Assembly: GCA_020635655.1 (NCBI GenBank)
Contig: JACJZI010000014.1
Location: forward strand, 1 to 64,000
Direction: 5' to 3'
Length of the DNA stretch: 64,000 bases
DNA from: Flavobacteriales bacterium
Lineage (GTDB): Bacteria; Bacteroidota; Bacteroidia; Flavobacteriales_F; PHOS-HE28
The number at the start of each line of letters is the position of its first letter. Position 1 is the stretch's first letter. The notes under the pieces were generated by a model, which was given only the letters and a program-made list of their open reading frames with translations, did no database searches and was not told the origin of the DNA. This document shows, piece by piece, positions 31,893-40,398 of the stretch. The translations under genes were made by a program, and so were the position numbers.

Positions 31893-32402
31893 ATGCGGAC
31901 GTTGTACCTGACCCGTCACGCCAAGTCCAGTTGGGACGACCCTCATGGGACCGATCACGAGCGACCGCTCAACCGGCGGGGCGAACGCGACGCACCCTTC
32001 ATGGCGGAGCGGTTCCGATCGCGGAGCGAACCTCTGGACTTGTTGGTGAGCAGCACGGCCTTGCGTGCCCTGTCAACTGCCCGCACTTTCGCCGGCACAC
32101 TGGGGATCCCCACCACCGAGATCGTTGAACGACCCGAGATCTACCTCGCGGACCATCGCACGCTCCTCCGTCTGCTGAACAGCCTGCCCGATGCAGCGCA
32201 CCGCATCATGCTGTTCGGCCATGACCCCGGCCTCAATGACCTGGTGAACCATCTCGCAGAGGAGAATGTGGCGCACATGCCCACCTGTTGCACCGCGCGA
32301 CTTGACCTGGACGTGGAGCGCTGGGAGGAGGTGGGCATGGGTGCGGGGCGTATCGCTTGGATCGACTTTCCCAAGCGGCATCCCGAACTGGAGACATCCT
32401 GA
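31893..32402 (+). CDS. sixA: SixA-like histidine phosphatase
   Basis: 169 aa from the ATG at 31893. The catalytic RHG-type motif is TRHAKSSW (RHA, as in SixA), followed by the second arginine region DHERPLNRRGERDA, the STALRALSTA motif and the second histidine in LFGHDPGLNDL. This matches SixA/SspA-type small histidine phosphatases, which remove phosphate from phosphohistidine or small phospho-substrates. No histidine-kinase or PTS partner is adjacent, so the substrate is open. The gene ends 4 nt from the convergent 467-aa gene. Confidence 0.9.
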   Translation: MRTLYLTRHAKSSWDDPHGTDHERPLNRRGERDAPFMAERFRSRSEPLDLLVSSTALRALSTARTFAGTLGIPTTEIVERPEIYLADHRTLLRLLNSLPDAAHRIMLFGHDPGLNDLVNHLAEENVAHMPTCCTARLDLDVERWEEVGMGAGRIAWIDFPKRHPELETS

Positions 32403-32406
32403 CCCC

Positions 32407-33738
32407 CTACCGGAGCTTCAACCGAAAGAGCATCGTGTGCTCGTCCGTTCCCGGAGTGCGGTACAGGTAGTACATGGCGCCGTCCCTGATGCGGACCTTC
32501 GAGACGAAGGGCTGCGGCACTTCCGTGACCGCTCCCGGTCGACCATCACTGATGTTCACCGGCCGGACGATGCTACGCCCATTTCGGGAAAGATGGACGT
32601 AAACGTTCCGCGACACCGGGTCCTGGAGATAGGATACCCTCCACCCTTTGGTCTCACAGGCATCGAGTGGTGCGCTCCCCGCATCCTGCAGTCCCAGGGT
32701 GAACCGTCGAACGGTCCCGATGCTCCTGTCGAACACGCACAGGGTGTCATGCACCACGAAGAGCGGTGCCTCCGGACAATGGAAGTAGATATCTCCAGGA
32801 AAGCCGGTCATGTATCCGGCCACGACCTGCTTGTCCACGCCAAGTGCCTGACCGAGCCGCATGGCCACCACCTTGTCATGGCCGCTCATGTACTTGTATT
32901 GGGACCGGAACAGGGCCATGGTGTGCGCGTCCTCCACGCTGCAGATCGGTTCGCGCGAACCATCGTACGGATCCATCGCGAAATGATGGAACGCCGGAAA
33001 GTCGGGCACGCGGTCGTTCCCCAGCAAGCGACCGGGAATGCTGTCGGTCCAGGGCAGCACCGCATGGAACAATGAATCCAGCGGGAACGGGTCCACCTGG
33101 AGCTGGCCGTTCCTGGAACGCACGTGGAACGCGACCTCGATCCCTTCGACGAACACTCCGTCATCACGGGACGGATGCAACCGGACCACCTCGCCAGGCA
33201 GCACGATGGAGGCACGGATGCCCAGGTCCGGGTCCAGCAGGAGCAGCCGCACATCGCGCAGCGGCTTGTTCCCAACGTTCTCCGGGCGCGTGACGAAGCG
33301 GGGATGGTCATAGGCGAGCACCCAGATGCCTTCACGCGTGGGGAGATGGTCGGCAACGTGGCGCACGGGAGGTCGATAGACCACCTCCGGCCCGGGCCGT
33401 TCCACGTCCACCGCAGGCAGTTCCACCACGCGGGGTCGCAGCATCACCCGGACCGGACCATCCTGGGGTCGGACCAGTGTATCCAGTTCGATGTAGCTGA
33501 TGTGATGGAACGCGAGCCGCACGGAACGCCCCTCCTTGACCTTCAGTTCGAAATATCCCCGCTCATCGGTCGTGGTCCCTCCCCTCCCTCCGACCGGGAT
33601 CACATGGACCGCTGGGACGGGCCTGCCCGCGGAGCGGTCATGCACCACACCCCGCAGCAACGTTCCCTGCGCCAGCAGCGTCATGTTCATGGGAAGCGTC
33701 AGCAGACCCGGGAGGATATACCTTGCGAAGTGGCACAT
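32407..33738 (-). CDS. Secreted protein with carboxypeptidase-like domain and propeller-like region
   Basis: 443 aa from the ATG at 33738, chosen because it gives a signal peptide (MCHFARYILPGLLTLPM); a longer start at 33810 would overlap the divergent J-domain gene's promoter region. Residues about 28-105 form a carboxypeptidase-regulatory-like domain (GVVHDRSAGRPVPAVHV, DERGYFELKV). The remainder resembles 6-bladed propeller proteins of Bacteroidetes, with repeated short beta strands (SICSVEDAHTMALF, FVVHDTLCVFD). No catalytic motif was seen. It is probably periplasmic or outer-membrane associated. Confidence 0.65.
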   Translation of the reverse strand: MCHFARYILPGLLTLPMNMTLLAQGTLLRGVVHDRSAGRPVPAVHVIPVGGRGGTTTDERGYFELKVKEGRSVRLAFHHISYIELDTLVRPQDGPVRVMLRPRVVELPAVDVERPGPEVVYRPPVRHVADHLPTREGIWVLAYDHPRFVTRPENVGNKPLRDVRLLLLDPDLGIRASIVLPGEVVRLHPSRDDGVFVEGIEVAFHVRSRNGQLQVDPFPLDSLFHAVLPWTDSIPGRLLGNDRVPDFPAFHHFAMDPYDGSREPICSVEDAHTMALFRSQYKYMSGHDKVVAMRLGQALGVDKQVVAGYMTGFPGDIYFHCPEAPLFVVHDTLCVFDRSIGTVRRFTLGLQDAGSAPLDACETKGWRVSYLQDPVSRNVYVHLSRNGRSIVRPVNISDGRPGAVTEVPQPFVSKVRIRDGAMYYLYRTPGTDEHTMLFRLKLR

Positions 33739-33821
33739 GATCCATCCATAAGATACGCACCGACCACCGATCGCATACGGCGCGGGTGGTGCGATCCGTT
33801 TGTGGTCCAAGCAGGTCCGTG

Positions 33822-34349
33822 ATGCCCCTGCCGCTCAGCCACGATCATTACAAGGTGCTCGGCGTGGACCGCCATGCAAGCCCCACGCAGATCCGGACCG
33901 CTTTCCTGGATCGCGCGAAGCAGTGGCATCCGGACCGCAATCCTTCCCCCCGCGCCACCGAGGCCTTCCAACTGTTGAACAGGGCCTACGACACCCTTCG
34001 TGACCCGGGACGACGTGCCCGTTTCGATGCCCAACTCGCCCACTGTCGGACGGCCCGCAATGGAATAGGGCATCCGCGCGACATCACCGCCCGCATGACG
34101 CGCCGACGGTCGACAGCCGGCGGCGAAGCGGACGTACGGCACTGGACCTTCACCGGCCTGCAGCTCACAGGACTGGCATTCAGTTCGATCCTCGTGCTGG
34201 CGACCGTCGGGGGCATCGTGTTCCGTGGATGGCCCGCATACGTCCTGTTGTTCGACCTGCCCGCCCTTTCGGTGATCCCGGACTGTCTGCGGCTCCGGAG
34301 TGTCAAACAGGAAGGCCGGACATCGTCCGGCCCTCCGCAATGTCCGTGA
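33822..34349 (+). CDS. J-domain protein with one membrane helix
   Basis: 175 aa. Residues 5-70 are a J domain (DHYKVLGVDRHASPTQIRTAF) with the essential HPD tripeptide in WHPDRN. A basic linker follows, then a hydrophobic helix at about 120-145 (LTGLAFSSILVLATVGGIVF) and a short tail. It likely recruits and stimulates a DnaK at the membrane. The zinc-finger and C-terminal domains of true DnaJ are absent, so it is a specialised co-chaperone. The gene converges on ilvE with an 11-nt gap. Confidence 0.82.
   Translation: MPLPLSHDHYKVLGVDRHASPTQIRTAFLDRAKQWHPDRNPSPRATEAFQLLNRAYDTLRDPGRRARFDAQLAHCRTARNGIGHPRDITARMTRRRSTAGGEADVRHWTFTGLQLTGLAFSSILVLATVGGIVFRGWPAYVLLFDLPALSVIPDCLRLRSVKQEGRTSSGPPQCP
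34314..34332. terminator. Hairpin at convergent J-domain/ilvE ends
   Basis: GGCCGGAC and GTCCGGCC form a perfect 8-bp stem around ATC. It lies in the last codons of the J-domain gene and just past the ilvE stop, but no T-run follows on either strand. It may terminate both transcripts weakly. Confidence 0.35.
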
Positions 34350-34360
34350 TCGATCCGGGC

Positions 34361-35434
34361 TCAGACCGGCACCCGCACCAACCAACCGAAGGGGTCGTCC
34401 ACACGTCCGCGACGGATATCATCGAGCACCCTGCCGACATGGTTCGCCAATTCCTGCTTTTCCATGGGGGGAAGCGCGAACTCCTCCTCGCCCACGGTGA
34501 TGCTCTTGATCGGCGCGATGGTCGCTGCCGTGCCCGCACCGAACGCCTCGCGCATGGTCCCGTCGCGAAGGGCGTTCACCACCTCCTCCACGCTCACCTT
34601 CCGCTCCTCGATGGGGATCTTCTCGGCATGCGCGATGCGCACGATGCTGTCCCGGGTGATCCCTTCGAGGATCGTACCCGATGTGGCCGGTGTGACCAGG
34701 GTACCGCCGATATTGAAGAAGATGTTCATCGTTCCGCTCTCCTCGATGTACTTGTGCTCGATCCCGTCGGTCCATAGCAGCTGATGGTAGCCGGCATCCT
34801 GGGCGAGCTTCGCGGGATAGAGCGCTGCCGCATAGTTGCCCGCGCACTTGGTCGCACCCGTCCCGCCGGGGAAGGCACGGCTGAACTGCTGTTCCATACG
34901 CACGCGCACAGCCTCCTTGTAGTACGCGCGAACAGGGCAGGTGAAGATGATGAACTTGTAATTGTCGGACGGCTTCACACCGATGTACTCGTCGGAAGCG
35001 AACAGGAACGGGCGGATGTACAACGCTCCATCATCGCCCTTGGGGATCCAATCCCGGTCCAGGCGCACCAGTTCGGTCAGTGCATCCATGAAGACATCCT
35101 CCGGGATCTCCGGCATGCACATGCGCACCGCACTGCGGTTCATGCGGGCGATGTTGGCCTGCGGACGGAAGATGACCGCCTCCCCGTTGGAGGAACGGTA
35201 GGCCTTCAACCCTTCAAAGATGGACTGCCCGTAATGCAGGACCAGTGCCGCCGGGCTCAGCTCCAGATCGGCGAAAGGAACGATGGCGGGCTCCTTCCAG
35301 GCTCCATCCACGTAGTCCATCATCACCATGTGATCGCTGAACACCCTTCCGAACTTGATGTTGTCCAGGTCGGTCCTGGAAAGGCGGGGATCCTCGGTAC
35401 GCTGTATGGCTATCTTTTGGCCGGCTGTGATCAT
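34361..35434 (-). CDS. ilvE: Branched-chain amino-acid aminotransferase
   Basis: 357 aa, the usual length of BCAT group II enzymes. The pyridoxal-phosphate lysine is in GGTGATKCAGNYAA. Other family signatures are LHYGQSIFEGLKAYR, YIRPFLFASDEYIGVKPS and EESGTMNIFF. It transfers amino groups between Leu/Ile/Val and 2-oxoglutarate in the cytoplasm, for synthesis or breakdown of branched-chain amino acids. No ilv or leu genes are adjacent. TACCTTTG on the minus strand lies 25 nt before the ATG. Confidence 0.95.
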   Translation of the reverse strand: MITAGQKIAIQRTEDPRLSRTDLDNIKFGRVFSDHMVMMDYVDGAWKEPAIVPFADLELSPAALVLHYGQSIFEGLKAYRSSNGEAVIFRPQANIARMNRSAVRMCMPEIPEDVFMDALTELVRLDRDWIPKGDDGALYIRPFLFASDEYIGVKPSDNYKFIIFTCPVRAYYKEAVRVRMEQQFSRAFPGGTGATKCAGNYAAALYPAKLAQDAGYHQLLWTDGIEHKYIEESGTMNIFFNIGGTLVTPATSGTILEGITRDSIVRIAHAEKIPIEERKVSVEEVVNALRDGTMREAFGAGTAATIAPIKSITVGEEEFALPPMEKQELANHVGRVLDDIRRGRVDDPFGWLVRVPV

Positions 35435-35459
35435 CTGGAGGGAATAAGATCGATGCGTT

Positions 35460-35467
35460 CAAAGGTA
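35460..35467 (-). promoter_or_regulatory. -7 element of ilvE promoter
   Basis: TACCTTTG on the minus strand, 25 nt before the ilvE ATG, identical to the elements before tRNA-Arg, thiolase and the TPR gene. Confidence 0.55.
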
Positions 35468-35544
35468 ACCAAACCGATCTCGGTGCCGGGTGCTCCATCC
35501 CTGACCTGTCGCGGCCGGCAGCAGGTCCTCAAGCCACTGTTCCG

Positions 35545-37329
35545 TTGAAGGACATCCACCAGGTGCTGCGGACCCATTGGGGGTTCGACGGGTTCCGTCC
35601 ACTGCAGGAACCCATCGTGCGCGACATCCTTGCCGGCCGGGACACGCTCGCACTTCTGCCCACCGGCGCAGGCAAGAGCCTCTGTTTCCAGGTGCCCGCC
35701 GTGGCCATGGGCGGTACCAGCATCGTGATCAGTCCGCTCATCGCCCTGATGCGCGACCAGGTGCTCCATGCCAGGGGGCGTGGGATCACCGCCGCCGCGG
35801 TCACCTCCGCGATGTCCAGGCGCGAGATCGACAACACGCTCGAGGACGCGGCACTCGGCCGTTTCACCCTGTTGTACATCGCGCCTGAACGCATCGGTAC
35901 CGAACTGTTCCGTGCGCGACTGCCCCGCATGCCCGTGAAGCAGATCGTCGTGGATGAAGCGCATTGCATCTCCCAATGGGGCTTCGATTTCCGTCCCTCC
36001 TACAGAAGGATCCCTGAACTGCGGGTCCATTTCCCGAACGTCCCCGTCCTGGCATTGACCGCCACCGCAACGCCCGATGTGGTGGAGGACATCCAGGAGC
36101 AGCTCGGGTTCCGCGCACATCACGTCCGCAGAGCGCCCTTCGCTCGACCCGAGCTCACTTTCTGGGTGGCGCGGGGCGAGGACAAGCATGGAAGGCTCCT
36201 GCGCATCGCCCAACGGACAACAGGCAGCGGCATCATCTATGTGCGCGAGCGCCGATCGACCCATCGGACGGCGGACCTGTTGGAACATCATGACATCACC
36301 TCGGGCACCTATCATGCCGGGCTCAGTCACGAGGAACGCGATCGCGCGCAGGCCGAGTGGATGGCGGGACGGGTCCGGTTCATGGTCGCGACGAACGCCT
36401 TCGGAATGGGTATCGACAAGGGCGATGTGCGGGTCGTGGTCCACCTGGCCCCCCCCGATGATATCGAGAGCTACTATCAGGAGGCCGGGCGGGCCGGACG
36501 CGATGGCAAGTCCGCACATGCCATCCTTCTCGTGGACGATCAGGATGCCGGTCGCGTACGTGACCGCGTGCGGGCCGCCTTCCCCGACCTATCCCAGGTC
36601 AGGCGTGTGTACCAGGCATTCGCGGACATGCACCGGATCGCGATCGGCACCGGTGCCCTCGAGGCATATCCGCTCGACCTGCGCGCCCTGGCCGAACGGT
36701 CCGGTGAGCACGCCGCCACGGTGATGCACGCCTTGAAGGCCCTTGAGCTCGATGGCACCATCGCCCTATCGGACGGTGCACGATCACCGTCCCGGATCCG
36801 CATCCTTGCCTCGCCTGCGACCATCCATGCATTGCGGGTGAACGATGCGCGCAATGGTCCGCTCATGGAAACGCTCCTTCGGCTGTACGGTGGCTTGCAC
36901 GAAGGACCGGTGATCGTCGAGGAGGAGCGGATCGCACGGACGGTGGGAAGACCGCTCGATGAGGTCCTGGCCGTGCTCCGGGAATGGCATCGCCAGGAGC
37001 TCATCGATCATGTTCCCCGGAACGACGCACCCCTGGTGACGCTCCTGGTCCCTCGTCGAGATGCCGCCATCATGATGCTCGACCGCAAAGCCCTCGCCGA
37101 TCGCGAACGAAGGGCATCGACGCGGGCGGAAGCGATGATCACCTATTTCGGTCCATCGGTCGATTGTCGTGAACAGCAGCTGTTGACCTATTTCGGGGAA
37201 CAGTCCCCCGGCGCATGTGGTCGATGTGACCGTTGTCAGAAAAGACAACGCGACACGACTTCGCCCCTGCACGAACGTGACATCGATGTGGAACGCTGGG
37301 CGATCGATCAGGGTGAGCACCCCGCATGA
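35545..37329 (+). CDS. recQ: RecQ-family ATP-dependent DNA helicase
   Basis: 594 aa from a TTG start; no in-frame ATG or GTG lies upstream that would keep the RecQ N-terminus HWGFDGFRPLQEPIV. Motifs: Walker A GAGKS (41-45), VVDEAHCISQWG (DEAH and aromatic loop), TATATPDVVEDI, and the C-lobe YHAGLSHEER and NAFGMGIDKGDVRVVVH, ending QEAGRAGRDG. Near the C-terminus CREQQLLTYFG...CGRCDRC is the RecQ zinc-binding module. There is no HRDC domain, as in short RecQ proteins of Bacteroidetes. It unwinds forked and recombination DNA. The Mpg gene starts 13 nt downstream. Confidence 0.92.
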   Translation: MKDIHQVLRTHWGFDGFRPLQEPIVRDILAGRDTLALLPTGAGKSLCFQVPAVAMGGTSIVISPLIALMRDQVLHARGRGITAAAVTSAMSRREIDNTLEDAALGRFTLLYIAPERIGTELFRARLPRMPVKQIVVDEAHCISQWGFDFRPSYRRIPELRVHFPNVPVLALTATATPDVVEDIQEQLGFRAHHVRRAPFARPELTFWVARGEDKHGRLLRIAQRTTGSGIIYVRERRSTHRTADLLEHHDITSGTYHAGLSHEERDRAQAEWMAGRVRFMVATNAFGMGIDKGDVRVVVHLAPPDDIESYYQEAGRAGRDGKSAHAILLVDDQDAGRVRDRVRAAFPDLSQVRRVYQAFADMHRIAIGTGALEAYPLDLRALAERSGEHAATVMHALKALELDGTIALSDGARSPSRIRILASPATIHALRVNDARNGPLMETLLRLYGGLHEGPVIVEEERIARTVGRPLDEVLAVLREWHRQELIDHVPRNDAPLVTLLVPRRDAAIMMLDRKALADRERRASTRAEAMITYFGPSVDCREQQLLTYFGEQSPGACGRCDRCQKRQRDTTSPLHERDIDVERWAIDQGEHPA

Positions 37330-37342
37330 CACCGGAGGATCG

Positions 37343-37930
37343 ATGAAGTTGGACCGCAGGTTCTATGAGCGCGATGATGTGGTGCGCATTGCCCGGGAAC
37401 TCCTGGGCAAGGTGTTGCACACGCGGTTCGAAGGAGTGCACACCTCCGGGATCATCACGGAGACCGAGGCCTACGCCGGCATCAGCGATCGCGCGTCGCA
37501 TGCGTTCGGAGGCAGGCGCACTGCGCGGACCGAGGTCATGTACGCACGTGGCGGAACGGCCTATGTGTACCTGTGCTACGGTATCCACCATCTGTTCAAC
37601 GTCGTGACGAACGTGAAGGAGATGCCAGAGGCCGTGCTCGTTCGTGGGATCGCACCATTGGATGGGATCGACACGATGCGGAGCCGCCGTGGAGCGAGCG
37701 GCATGCCGACCACCACCGGCCCGGGCATCGCAGCGCAGGCGCTCGGCATTCGGACCTTGCACTCGGGAACGGACCTGCTCGGGGATACGATCTGGATCGG
37801 CGACGATGGTCCGATCGTTCCGGATGCGGCGGTGCGTGTCGGCCCGCGCATCGGTGTGGACTATGCCGGACCGGATGCGCGATCACCCTACCGCTTCGTT
37901 GTGACCGACAAGCACGTACTTCGCGGTTGA
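37343..37930 (+). CDS. mpg: DNA-3-methyladenine glycosylase (AAG/Mpg family)
   Basis: 195 aa from the ATG at 37343. Family motifs: RIARELLGKVL, the catalytic glutamate in ITETEAYAG, TEVMYARGGTAYVYLCYGIHH cut at the usual place, EAVLVRGIAPLDG and TTGPGIAAQALGI. It excises alkylated purines from DNA in base-excision repair. It is packed between recQ and fmt: 13 nt after recQ, and the fmt ATG follows its stop directly, so a transcript combining repair and translation genes is likely. Confidence 0.95.
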   Translation: MKLDRRFYERDDVVRIARELLGKVLHTRFEGVHTSGIITETEAYAGISDRASHAFGGRRTARTEVMYARGGTAYVYLCYGIHHLFNVVTNVKEMPEAVLVRGIAPLDGIDTMRSRRGASGMPTTTGPGIAAQALGIRTLHSGTDLLGDTIWIGDDGPIVPDAAVRVGPRIGVDYAGPDARSPYRFVVTDKHVLRG

Positions 37931-38875
37931 ATGGAACTGCCGCGTATCGTATTCCTTGGCACACCCGAGTTCGCCGTGGCCTCGCTGAACGCATTGTTCG
38001 CGCATGGCGTTCCGATCGCAGCCGTGGTGACCGCGCCGGACCGGCCGGCCGGCCGGGGCCGGAAGCTGCGGATGAGCGCCGTGAAGGAGCGGGCGATCGA
38101 GTTGGGGGTCCCTGTGTACCAGCCGATGGACCTGAAGGACCCGGACTTCCTCCGGGAACTGGATCGCTGCGGGGCTTCCTTGTACGTCGTGGTCGCGTTC
38201 CGCATGCTACCGGAACAGGTCTGGGCCAGGCCCGTCATGGGCACGTTCAACCTGCATGCCTCCCTCCTTCCTGACTACCGCGGAGCGGCACCGATCAACT
38301 GGGCGATCATGAACGGCGAGCAGCGTACGGGCGTAACCACCTTCAAGCTGCAACGGACGATCGACACAGGCGATATCCTATTGCAGGAGGAGGTACACAT
38401 CGGGCCGGACGAAACGGCCGGCGAACTGCATGACCGATTGATGATCGTCGGAGCCCATCTGTTGGTGCGGACCGTGGAAGGAGCGGCGCGAAGCGACCTT
38501 CGCCCGGTGCCCCAGGACCAGATCACGCATGGCGCCCTGCATCCCGCACCCAAGCTCACGTCCCTGAACTGTCGGATCGACGTTCAACGCCCCGCGCGCC
38601 AGGTGCACGATCTGGTACGCGGCCTGTCACCGGCTCCGGGGGCCTGGACGACCCTGGTGGATGACACCGGTCGGGAGGGGATGTTCAAGGTGTTGCGCAC
38701 GCAAATTCGCGACCTGAACGGAACGCCCGGAACGATCGCGGATATCGGAGGACGACCTGTGCTGCACTGTGGCAATGGCTCGGTGGAACTCATCGAAGTC
38801 CTTCCTGAAGGGCGACGCCGGATGACCGGGAAGGAATTCCTCCAGGGGCAACGTCGGAGCTTCCGGCTCGTGTGA
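37931..38875 (+). CDS. fmt: Methionyl-tRNA formyltransferase
   Basis: 314 aa. N-terminal Rossmann-like catalytic domain with VFLGTPEFAV, the formyl-THF loop FNLHASLLPDYRGAAPINW and the DTGDILLQEE motif. The C-terminal OB-like domain (about 205-314) binds tRNA. It formylates Met-tRNAfMet with 10-formyl-THF. The ATG immediately follows the mpg TGA (0 nt spacing), so translation is coupled. No peptide deformylase gene is adjacent. Confidence 0.96.
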   Translation: MELPRIVFLGTPEFAVASLNALFAHGVPIAAVVTAPDRPAGRGRKLRMSAVKERAIELGVPVYQPMDLKDPDFLRELDRCGASLYVVVAFRMLPEQVWARPVMGTFNLHASLLPDYRGAAPINWAIMNGEQRTGVTTFKLQRTIDTGDILLQEEVHIGPDETAGELHDRLMIVGAHLLVRTVEGAARSDLRPVPQDQITHGALHPAPKLTSLNCRIDVQRPARQVHDLVRGLSPAPGAWTTLVDDTGREGMFKVLRTQIRDLNGTPGTIADIGGRPVLHCGNGSVELIEVLPEGRRRMTGKEFLQGQRRSFRLV

Positions 38876-39010
38876 TCGAGATGCCCGGAGACGTGCCTAC
38901 CCGTTGGTCCAACGGCATCATCAAATGTGGGACGACCCGGCTCCCTGAATCCCTTGCTGGGGGCGGGATACAGGCCGAGTTATGAACAAACCCCCTGTTT
39001 TTTCAACATT

Positions 39011-39030
39011 TTCCGGGCCGATGCCCGGAA
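39011..39030. promoter_or_regulatory. Perfect inverted repeat upstream of HU promoter
   Basis: TTCCGGGC and GCCCGGAA flank CGAT, an 8-bp perfect inverted repeat, ending 4 nt before the HU -33 region. It could be an operator or the fmt terminator. No T-run follows, which favours a protein-binding site. Confidence 0.4.
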
Positions 39031-39034
39031 ACCC

Positions 39035-39064
39035 TTGACAGGCGCGGCCACCGGAATACATTTG
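39035..39064 (+). promoter_or_regulatory. HU promoter
   Basis: TTG at 39035-39037 (in CTTGACA) and TACATTTG at 39057-39064, 19 nt apart, fit the Bacteroidetes -33/-7 promoter (TTTG, TAnnTTTG). The start codon follows at 39108. The upstream 60 bp are AT-richer than the surroundings. Confidence 0.7.
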
Positions 39065-39107
39065 CTTCCGAGTTCACTCAATCTCACAACCAAAAAACGA
39101 ACTGAAC

Positions 39108-39386
39108 ATGGGCATGAACAAAGCAGAACTGATCGAGTCGATCGCCGCCGAAGCCAAGATCTCCAAGGCTGATGCCAAGCGCGCCCTCGATGCCTTCGTG
39201 AACAACACCACCAAGGCCCTCAAGAAGGGAGAGCGCGTGGCGCTCGTCGGCTTCGGCACGTTCTCGATCTCCAAGCGCGCCGCCCGCAAGGGCCGCAACC
39301 CCCAGACCGGGAAGGAGATCAAGATCGCGGCCAAGAAGGTCGTGAAGTTCAAGGCCGGCGCCGATCTCGCCAAGAAGGTGAAGTAA
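39108..39386 (+). CDS. HU-family DNA-binding protein
   Basis: 92 aa. Typical HU fold: MNKAELIESIAAEAKISKADAKRALDAF, the beta-arm core VALVGFGTFSISKRAARKGRNPQTGKEI (RNPQTG being the DNA-intercalating arm tip), and a Lys-rich end. The start may be 39108 (MGMNKAEL) or 39114 (MNKAEL, the usual HU start). It compacts and bends DNA as a dimer. It has its own promoter and a strong terminator, so it is a monocistronic, probably highly expressed gene. Confidence 0.97.
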   Translation: MGMNKAELIESIAAEAKISKADAKRALDAFVNNTTKALKKGERVALVGFGTFSISKRAARKGRNPQTGKEIKIAAKKVVKFKAGADLAKKVK

Positions 39387-39406
39387 GCATCACCTGATCC
39401 ATCGTG

Positions 39407-39440
39407 AAAAGGTCCCTCATGAACGGGGGACCTTTTCTTT
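39407..39440 (+). terminator. Rho-independent terminator after HU
   Basis: AAAAGGTCCC (39407-39416) pairs with GGGACCTTTT (39427-39436) around a 10-nt loop and is followed by CTTT. It lies 20 nt after the HU stop. Confidence 0.85.
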
Positions 39441-39460
39441 TGCAGGTCCACTGACGCGCC

Positions 39461-40150
39461 ATGGAAGATCATGATCTCTACGAACGCCTCGCCGCATTCA
39501 TCACACCACATCGTCGATCACTGTTCGATCGCATCGCCCCATTGCGCACACGACATGTCACGGTGGTGCTCGAGGACATCCATCTTTCGCAGAACGCGAG
39601 CGCCGTGGTCCGTACCGCCGACCTGCTCGGCGTGCAACAACTGCATGTGATCGAATCGAAGAACCGGTTCACCATGAACCCGGACGTTTCGCTCGGCGCG
39701 AACAAGTGGGTCGACCTGGTACGCTACCCTGGTGTCGATGATCCCGTGCATGCCTGTGTGCAACGCCTCCGACAGGGAGGATATCGGATCGTGGCCACCA
39801 TGCCGGGCCGGAGTGGGCACACACCGGACGACATCCCCATCGACCGACCACTTGCATTCTGTTTCGGAACGGAACTGCTCGGACTGAGCGACGAGTTGAT
39901 CGACCAGGCCGACCTGTCGTTGCGCATACCCATGCAAGGGTTCACCGAGAGCTACAACATCTCCGTTTCAGCCGCTATCGTGATGTACACCGTCATGCAA
40001 CGATTGCATCGGAGCGGCATGGACACCGCACTGGATGCGTCCGAACAACTCGCGCTCAAGATCCGTTGGCTGCGCGCATCGCTGCGTGATGCGGAGGCGA
40101 TCGAGCGCCGGATCATCGGGGATGATGCGACGGGTACGGATCGATCGTGA
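39461..40150 (+). CDS. trmH: TrmH-type tRNA 2'-O-methyltransferase (SPOUT)
   Basis: 229 aa. SPOUT signatures: motif 1 LEDIHLSQNASAVVRTADLLGVQ, motif 2 FCFGTELLGLSDELI and motif 3 IPMQGFTESYNISVSAAI, which build the trefoil-knot SAM site. The C-terminal extension (ALKIRWLRASLRDAEAIERRI) resembles TrmH proteins that methylate Gm18 of tRNA. An rRNA-targeting SpoU homologue is possible but the motif set favours tRNA. It follows the HU terminator by about 20 bp, so it needs its own promoter, which was not identified. Confidence 0.88.
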   Translation: MEDHDLYERLAAFITPHRRSLFDRIAPLRTRHVTVVLEDIHLSQNASAVVRTADLLGVQQLHVIESKNRFTMNPDVSLGANKWVDLVRYPGVDDPVHACVQRLRQGGYRIVATMPGRSGHTPDDIPIDRPLAFCFGTELLGLSDELIDQADLSLRIPMQGFTESYNISVSAAIVMYTVMQRLHRSGMDTALDASEQLALKIRWLRASLRDAEAIERRIIGDDATGTDRS

Positions 40151-40218
40151 GGTGCATCGTGTGATGATGATCGATGACGCACATTGCGATCGTTCGATGC
40201 ACCAAAGCGATCACACGA
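40151..40218. other. Nested inverted repeats after trmH
   Basis: GGTGCATCG (40151-40159) pairs with CGATGCACC (40195-40203), and TCGTGTGAT (40157-40165) with ATCACACGA (40210-40218). The arms overlap, so only one of two structures can form at a time. The region to 40338 carries no gene I can support. Confidence 0.45.
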
Positions 40219-40338
40219 CCTTCTGCATCACCCGCCGGACAAGGTGTTCACGCGTTCCCCATCGATCGCGTCCGCTCGCGGACATCGATCGATCATCGTC
40301 GTTCTCAACAAGGATCCGTTGACAATTGCAACTTCCGA

Positions 40339-40373
40339 TTTGATGTGCGCGTAACACGTCCCGGATACTTTTG
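40339..40373 (+). promoter_or_regulatory. Promoter of histone H1-like gene
   Basis: TTTG (40339-40342) and TACTTTTG (40366-40373), 23 nt apart, match the Bacteroidetes -33/-7 pattern. The -7 element ends 25 nt before the ATG. Confidence 0.65.
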
Positions 40374-40398
40374 GGTCGAATCCTTAACACTCCATCAA

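Noticed and set aside
35408..35416. TATCTTTTG as a recQ promoter element
   Set aside because: The spacing inside the motif is one base too long (TA-nnn-TTTG), and it lies within the first codons of the divergent ilvE, so it is not convincing.
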